This document shows positions 58,883 to 64,000 of a stretch of DNA of 64,000 bases, piece after piece. Source of the stretch: Bartonella sp. B1099 (lineage in GTDB: Bacteria > Pseudomonadota > Alphaproteobacteria > Rhizobiales > Rhizobiaceae); the NCBI RefSeq assembly GCF_944801835.1, contig NZ_CALYLN010000002.1, positions 62,001 through 126,000 on the forward strand, in the 5' to 3' direction. A program made the translations under genes and the position numbers. The notes beneath the pieces were generated by a model. The model had not been told where the DNA came from. It searched no databases and saw only the letters and a list, made by a program, of their open reading frames with translations. Numbering within the stretch: position 1 is the stretch's first letter; each line of letters opens with the position of its first letter.

Positions 58883-59890
58883 TTAGGTATTCAAACTTTC
58901 TTGTTCCAAAACCGCCATTTGCGCATGTGTTAAAACAGCAGCTTTGACGATACCAGCAGCTATAGCAGCTCCTGCTCCTTCACCAAGGCACATTCCCAAA
59001 TCCAAAAGTGGCTCTTTGCCAATTTTTTTTAAAAGTGTACGATGAGCTTTCTCAGAAGAAACATGTCCAACAAGGGTATGTTCAAGAGCTCTTGGATGCA
59101 TTTTATAAAGGATAGCAGCAGCTGCTGTTGCCACAAAACCATCTAAAATAACGGGTATTTTCTCCATTCTTGCTGCTAAAATAGCACCAACCATAGCAGC
59201 AATTTCACGTCCTCCTAAGCGACGCATTATCTCAAAAGGATCATTAAAATGCTCCTTATGCAAAGCGACGGCTGTCTTAATCGCTGCTATTTTACGCTGA
59301 TAAAAATTACCTTCCGATTCCATACTGTTTCCTGTCCACTCTTCAACTTCTCCTCCAAATAATGCAAAGCATAAAGCTGAAGCTATTGTTGTGTTTCCAA
59401 TCCCCATTTCACCGATACACAAAAGATCTGTCCCACCAGCAATGGATTCCATGCCAAATGCCATTGTAGCAGCCGCACTCCGCTCGTCCATTGCAGCATC
59501 TTTCGTAATATTCATTGTTGGATATTCCAGCGCTAAATCAAATATTTTTAATCCAAGATCATAAGCTATACAAATTTGGTTGATAGCAGCACCACCAGAT
59601 GCAAAATTTTGAACCATCTTTTGTGTCATAGATTGTGGAAATGGCGTAACATTCTCTTCTACGATACCATGGTTTCCAGAAAAAATAGCAACCAAAGGCC
59701 GCGTTACGATGGGTTTTTCTGCAGCCCTCCACCCCGCATACCAAATAGCAATATCTGCCAGTTTCCCTAATGATCCTCGCGCTTTTGTCAAGTTTTTTTG
59801 CCGTTTTTTAGCCAAAATTATAGAAAATTCATCAGCAACAGGTAAATTTGTAAGCAAAGCACGAAAATCATCAAATGGACGAGCAGTCAT
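58883..59890 (-). CDS. cobT: Nicotinate-nucleotide-dimethylbenzimidazole phosphoribosyltransferase
   Basis: CobT activates the lower ligand of cobalamin by making alpha-ribazole phosphate. The 335-residue protein has the family segments NHGIVEENVTPFPQSMTQKM, NFASGGAAINQIC, GEMGIGNTTIASAL and LDLGMCLGEGAGAAIAAGIV, which carries the catalytic glutamate. The full length and intact motifs suggest activity. No other cobalamin biosynthesis gene is present in the window. It is convergent with the Lrp-family gene, with a gap of 31 bases. Confidence 0.93.
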   Translation of the reverse strand: MTARPFDDFRALLTNLPVADEFSIILAKKRQKNLTKARGSLGKLADIAIWYAGWRAAEKPIVTRPLVAIFSGNHGIVEENVTPFPQSMTQKMVQNFASGGAAINQICIAYDLGLKIFDLALEYPTMNITKDAAMDERSAAATMAFGMESIAGGTDLLCIGEMGIGNTTIASALCFALFGGEVEEWTGNSMESEGNFYQRKIAAIKTAVALHKEHFNDPFEIMRRLGGREIAAMVGAILAARMEKIPVILDGFVATAAAAILYKMHPRALEHTLVGHVSSEKAHRTLLKKIGKEPLLDLGMCLGEGAGAAIAAGIVKAAVLTHAQMAVLEQESLNT

Positions 59891-60282
59891 GAGGATACCT
59901 TTTTAAATTTACAATGTTTAATGAAAATCACCTCATATAGATAGGATATGAATAATTTATTGCTTTTTTAAACAGTGTTTTAAAAATATTAAATATTGTA
60001 AACGCGATGATTTTTATATTCTATTTTTCACCCCAATAACAAACATGCAAGATTAAAAATATTATCAATATCTTATGATGAACTTTACAGAATACCCTTA
60101 ACCTATTTTCCTATCTAATAGACGTCATCGACATACCGTTTAATATATAAATTCTAACATTCTTTTCATAATAAAAGTTATAAGCTTTCAAAACTTATAA
60201 AATTGAAGTAAAAAAAATTATCGTGGAAAAATGCAAATTGCATCAATGATCTAACTTTTAACATATATTAATTGTCTTGCTG
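59891..60282. other. AT-rich intergenic region between cobT and dusA
   Basis: No gene, RNA or repeat can be supported. The left part is the leader of cobT. Confidence 0.4.
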
Positions 60283-61263
60283 TTATTCCATGATAGCGGA
60301 AAAAGCTTCTTTCAAAATACATATATCTGCATTTGGTTTTGTCGCCTCATTGGATAATATTTGCCGCCATCGACGTGCCCCTCCCCGCCCATGAAATAAA
60401 CCAATCATATGACGCGTCACGTGAGAAAGACGCCCTCCCGATGCAATATGTCGAGCCGCATAATCACACATGATTTCAATAAGATCACTTTCACTCAAAT
60501 TATTCTGCAACTCACCATAGAGTTCAAAATCAATATGTTTTAATAAAGTTGGATCATGATAAACTTGGCGACCAACCATGGTAGCATCACAGCAAATCAA
60601 GTGCTCTTTTATCTCATCAATTGATTTAATTCCACCATTTATCCCAATGAATTTATGAGGATATTTACGTTTTAATTTATAAACTCTTTCATAATTAAGG
60701 GGCGGAATATTGCGATTTTCTTTTGGGCTTAATCCTTTTAGCCAGGCTTTACGCGCATGAACCCAAAGGGCATCACATCCTGCATTCCAAACTTTCTCCG
60801 CTAAAAGATCTAAAGCGAATTCTTCATCCTGCTCGTCGACCCCAAGACGACATTTGACCGTTACAGGTATCGTCACTGCTTTTTTCATCGCTTCCACAGC
60901 ATTTGCCACAATATCAGGATCTAACATCAAACAAGCTCCAAATACACCTGCTTGAACACGATTTGATGGACAACCAACATTGAGGTTTATCTCATTATAA
61001 CCAAAATCTTCAGCAATCCGTGCAGCCTCTGCTAATTTTTTCGGATCTTCTCCCCCTAATTGTAATGCCACTGGACACTCTTTATGACTAAAAGCCAACA
61101 ATTGTTCGCGAACACCATGAATGACAGCATCTGCTACCACCATTTCCGTATAAAGGAGTGCTTTTTTTGTTAAAAGACGATAAAAAAATCTGCAATGTCG
61201 ATCTGTCCAGTCCAACATTGGTGCTACTGCAAATTTTACAGGCGATGGAAGATTGTAAAATAT
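60283..61263 (-). CDS. dusA: tRNA-dihydrouridine synthase A
   Basis: DusA reduces uridines 20/20a in tRNA. The 326-residue product from ATG 61263 begins FYNLPSPVKFAVAPMLDWTD and has the catalytic cysteine in NLNVGCPSNRVQAGVFGACL, VTVKCRLGVDEQ and the FMN-binding segments INGGIKSIDEI and MVGRQVYHDP. The PMLDWTDRHCR and GRQVYHDP features match the DusA subfamily. An in-frame start at 61323 adds an unusual 20 residues. It is monocistronic. Confidence 0.94.
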   Translation of the reverse strand: MFYNLPSPVKFAVAPMLDWTDRHCRFFYRLLTKKALLYTEMVVADAVIHGVREQLLAFSHKECPVALQLGGEDPKKLAEAARIAEDFGYNEINLNVGCPSNRVQAGVFGACLMLDPDIVANAVEAMKKAVTIPVTVKCRLGVDEQDEEFALDLLAEKVWNAGCDALWVHARKAWLKGLSPKENRNIPPLNYERVYKLKRKYPHKFIGINGGIKSIDEIKEHLICCDATMVGRQVYHDPTLLKHIDFELYGELQNNLSESDLIEIMCDYAARHIASGGRLSHVTRHMIGLFHGRGGARRWRQILSNEATKPNADICILKEAFSAIME

Positions 61264-61942
61264 CATGAGGGCACTGCTCTTATATCCCCGTAGCTCTCTC
61301 TTTATACAAAGAAAAATACTCACCTTTTAATTTACAGAAAGCTTTATTCTCTAAGACCATTATGAGCATACTAACAGTCCCTTTATTCAATTGATATAAA
61401 ACGATAATCAAGCATACCAAACCACAATTTTCATAGAGTAACGCTAAAATACATAAACGTGAAAAAAAAACTTTCATCTGTAATGTAAAAAACTTATTTG
61501 CAAGTTTTTTATGCCATTAACTTTTCATCCTTACGGATTTTATAATGGAGTTTAAAATAATAAACTAAAACATTCTACAATTTTCCATGATAGACTTAAT
61601 TTTCTTTAGCCTTTTTCAATTCATTGTAAAACAAAGATGATAGAAAGTACTTTTATTTTTTTCTCCAATAAAAAACAAAAAATTTTTTTTCCATACAAAT
61701 CCGATTATAAATTATTTTTTCACAATGCGTTTTTCTTGGTGATATTTATTAAATTTTTCCTCATAGGATAGACAAACTCCATTCTAAATATTCCATCCAA
61801 TTTTGCCATTTTATGGTTGTTGCAAAAAAACTAAATTGAGAATACAGACAATCATTGTCTTTTCAACATGGATGGCTCGTATCAAGATCTCCTGAAGAAA
61901 AATATTTTACAACATTGCAGAAAAACCTATAAAGCTAAATGA
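61264..61942. other. Intergenic region dusA-glpD
   Basis: Almost 700 bases lie between two leftward genes. It is AT-rich with frequent stops. I see no gene, repeat or terminator. Confidence 0.4.
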
Positions 61943-63457
61943 CTATAAACGTTTTTCAATTTCTTTTTGGCTTTGCATATAGGAAGAAAGAGTCTCAACC
62001 TCTTGTTCATTAAAGAAAAGGCCGAGTTTTGAACGGCGCCATAACACATCTTCACATGTTTTCGCCCATTCCTTTTCCATCAACCATTTTACTTCTACTT
62101 CATAAAGCCCATGTCCAAAATCTTTCCCTCTATCCGCCTTACCATCTGCAAATATCACCAATGCTTCCGTACCATAGGAGCGCGCAAGTCTGCGGTGTGT
62201 AAAAGCATCTAAATCTGGCGTCAGAAGAGCAATTCTATTTTCGATTATATCTAATTGGTTATAAAGAAAATCACCTCCAGGAAGGACTGCATTAGCCGTC
62301 CATGGTGTTCCCTTTTTACCAAGCGCTTTTTCAACGAATTTCATCGCATCTTCAGCTAATTTACGATAAGTTGTAATTTTTCCACCATAAAGATTAAGAA
62401 TCTTTGGTGTACTTCCTGTTCCCATTTCTTTTAAAACATAATCGCGCGTAATTTCTTGTGCTTTTGAAGATCCATCATCATAGAGTGGGCGAACTCCAGA
62501 GTAAGACCAAACAATCGCTTTAGACGACACTGATTGTATGAAATATTCACTGGCTGCTGCGCAAATATAATCGATCTCTGCATCAGTAATATGAACATTG
62601 GCTGGATTTCCCTGATAATTACAATCCGTAGTTCCAAGCAAGGTAAAATCTTCTTGATACGGAATAGCAAATATAATACGCCCATCACCATTTTGAAAAA
62701 TATAAGCACGATCATGCGTATAAAGCTTCGGAACCAAAATATGAGAGCCTCTAACAAGCCGTACTGGTGGATGTTCTTTACAATCTAATACGCTTGTCAA
62801 AACATGATCAATCCACGGTCCTGTCATATTCGCGACATAAGAGGCTGTGACACTGTATTCTTTACCACTTAACTTATCTTGTAAAACAATACGCCATTTT
62901 TTACCTTCTTTTTTTAAAGAGAGAACTTCTGTCCGTACTTTTATATCTGCTCCGCACTTTTCTGCATCACGCGCATTGGCAATGACTAAACGGGCATCAT
63001 CGACTCTGGCATCAGAATATTCAAAACCTCTCTGATATTCTTTCTTCAGTGTAGAGCGAAACTTTTTTGAAAAATTAATCGTTTTACTGCGCCACAATTT
63101 TTGATTCCATTTCCCTAAATAATCATAAATAAAAAGTCCAAAACGTAACATCCAAGCAGGGCGCAATTTTTTATGATAAGGAAGAAGAAAACGCAAAGGA
63201 CGCACAATATGTGGAGCCATACGTAAAATGATCTCCCGTTCTTTTAACGCTTCACGAACAAGTTTGAACTCATAGTGTTCAAGATAACGAAGCCCCCCAT
63301 GAATAAGCTTTGTTGATGCACTCGATGTTCCCGATGCAAGATCATTCATTTCAGCTAATCCTACTTTAAAACCGCGGCCAGCTGCATCTCTTGCCAATCC
63401 ACACCCGTTTATCCCTCCCCCAATGATAAACAGCTCATAATGCGTTGTGGTTTTCAT
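61943..63457 (-). CDS. glpD: Aerobic glycerol-3-phosphate dehydrogenase
   Basis: GlpD oxidises glycerol-3-phosphate to dihydroxyacetone phosphate and passes electrons to ubiquinone at the membrane. The 504-residue product from ATG 63457 starts MKTTTHYELFIIGGGINGCG (FAD-binding motif) and has AEMNDLASGTSSASTKLIHG, GGLRYLEHYEFKLVREALKE, MTGPWIDHVL, LLGTTDCNY and a C-terminal domain with CEDVLWRRSKLGL. Two earlier in-frame starts (63472, 63499) are possible but give unusual tails. No glpK or glpF is in the window. Confidence 0.95.
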   Translation of the reverse strand: MKTTTHYELFIIGGGINGCGLARDAAGRGFKVGLAEMNDLASGTSSASTKLIHGGLRYLEHYEFKLVREALKEREIILRMAPHIVRPLRFLLPYHKKLRPAWMLRFGLFIYDYLGKWNQKLWRSKTINFSKKFRSTLKKEYQRGFEYSDARVDDARLVIANARDAEKCGADIKVRTEVLSLKKEGKKWRIVLQDKLSGKEYSVTASYVANMTGPWIDHVLTSVLDCKEHPPVRLVRGSHILVPKLYTHDRAYIFQNGDGRIIFAIPYQEDFTLLGTTDCNYQGNPANVHITDAEIDYICAAASEYFIQSVSSKAIVWSYSGVRPLYDDGSSKAQEITRDYVLKEMGTGSTPKILNLYGGKITTYRKLAEDAMKFVEKALGKKGTPWTANAVLPGGDFLYNQLDIIENRIALLTPDLDAFTHRRLARSYGTEALVIFADGKADRGKDFGHGLYEVEVKWLMEKEWAKTCEDVLWRRSKLGLFFNEQEVETLSSYMQSQKEIEKRL

Positions 63458-63811
63458 AATTTCACTTTTCATTATTCTATTTTGTTTCACACGTCTCAAT
63501 AAAGTAACAGTAAAAAATCAATACAAGTGCACTTCATTGTATGCTCAACCTGCTTTTTTCCACAATAAATACCTATAAAAAATTTTTTGATACCCTTTTA
63601 TCAAAACAACATTTGACAAATTAAAGAGAGTTTTTTTATCTTTTGAAGAACATAATCTTTGCAAATGTGCATCATATAAAGTTTTTTAGAGAAAAATTGA
63701 TGTTTTTTGCTCATTCGTGAATAACGCTATAGCTAATGCTTTATTGCACAGAGATAACGCTTTTCATATAGTTCACTTAAATAACACGATAGAAAATATG
63801 AAGGGATACAG
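63458..63811. other. Divergent promoter region glpD / exported protein
   Basis: The spacer must contain promoters for the leftward glpD and the rightward gene at the window edge. A TTGACA at 63613-63618 followed 17-18 bases later by a TATC-type -10 (about 63637) is a plausible rightward promoter. Confidence 0.4.
63613..63642 (+). promoter_or_regulatory. Possible sigma-70 promoter for the window-edge gene
   Basis: A consensus -35 TTGACA (63613-63618) is followed, after 18 bases, by TATCTT (63637-63642). The transcript would have a leader of about 160 bases before the ATG. The -10 is imperfect. Confidence 0.35.
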
Positions 63812-64000
63812 ATGACTCATCAAGTTCACAACTCAAAAGTAACACTTGTTTCAAAAGTTTTAGCTTCTGTTATGTTGAGTATTTTATTTTTTTTCCCTTC
63901 TTTATCAAATGCAACATCACACCCCAAAACAGCAAATCATTTAAACTCAGAAAATCTTAAAATACAACTTCTGGAAGATTCTAATTTTTTATCTAAGCTT
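63812..64000 (+). CDS. Exported protein, 5' part only (cut by window end)
   Basis: The reading frame starts at ATG 63812 after a good aaggga ribosome site and runs off the window after 63 codons without a stop. It begins MTHQVHNSKVTLVSKVLASV and continues with a hydrophobic core MLSILFFFPSLSNA that looks like a signal peptide with cleavage after SNA. The mature start (TSHPKTANHLNSENLKIQLL) has no recognisable motif. The family cannot be named from this fragment. Confidence 0.75.
   Translation, partial: MTHQVHNSKVTLVSKVLASVMLSILFFFPSLSNATSHPKTANHLNSENLKIQLLEDSNFLSKL

Noticed and set aside
1-64000. CRISPR arrays, insertion sequences, prophage or rRNA genes
   Set aside because: No regularly spaced repeats, transposase or integrase motifs, phage structural genes or rRNA-like sequences were seen anywhere in the window.

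Overview
The window is one stretch of an AT-rich alphaproteobacterial chromosome, most likely a Bartonella species. I infer this from the low GC content, the rhizobial-type gene content and order (sufBCDS-sufT, pyrB/pyrC-like/plsY/dprA/topA/rnr, gatC-gatA, phosphatidylcholine synthase Pcs, a two-domain cold-shock protein) and the many AT-rich, degenerate-looking spacers typical of a reduced host-adapted genome. Identifications rest on motifs and remembered family features; no database search was possible. About 60 protein genes and one tRNA are supported. I saw no CRISPR array, insertion sequence, prophage or rRNA.

Layout. 0.2-5.5 kb: SUF iron-sulfur cluster operon (sufB, sufC, sufD, sufS, sufT). 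5.6-6.8 kb: a remnant of a restriction-modification locus, made of a 59-codon N-terminal stub of a DNA methyltransferase and an intact HrgA/COG2958-like gene. 6.8-9.7 kb: sparse, with periplasmic Cu/Zn superoxide dismutase and a pair of small overlapping envelope-protein genes. 9.7-14.2 kb: UbiH-type hydroxylase with a nine-base homopolymer, Pcs, an acyl-CoA hydrolase, and small membrane proteins and a lipoprotein. 14.3-20.4 kb: a leftward run dacF-like, tmk, holB, metG, tatD, MBL/PhnP-like, then rlpA upstream. 22.6-28.8 kb: tRNA-Lys, an empty 1.3 kb, lexA, rimO, ttcA, rpsD. 28.9-36.2 kb: murI, trmJ-like, sfsA, map, radC, DUF3126, an alpha/beta hydrolase, DUF192, cold-shock protein. 36.5-41.4 kb: complete branched-chain amino-acid-type ABC importer (livJ-livH-livM-livG-livF). 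41.5-45.5 kb: gatA, gatC, ruvX, AidB-like acyl-CoA dehydrogenase. 45.6-56.8 kb: pyrB, a dihydroorotase-like gene, plsY, dprA, topA, rnr, an MFS transporter, rpmG. 57-63.5 kb: a thermonuclease-like protein, a uracil-DNA-glycosylase-like protein, an Lrp-family regulator, cobT, dusA, glpD. The last 189 bases hold the start of an exported protein cut by the window edge.

Most genes are housekeeping and form short operons with 1-14 base overlaps. No clearly new multi-gene system is present. The observations most worth checking are catalytic-residue losses in otherwise intact genes (dihydroorotase-like PyrC, DacF-like carboxypeptidase), a changed LexA self-cleavage bond, the restriction-modification relic inserted directly after the suf operon, a homopolymer in the ubiH-like gene, a strong hairpin between livJ and livH, and a small membrane-protein locus whose apparent reading frame runs into a terminator.
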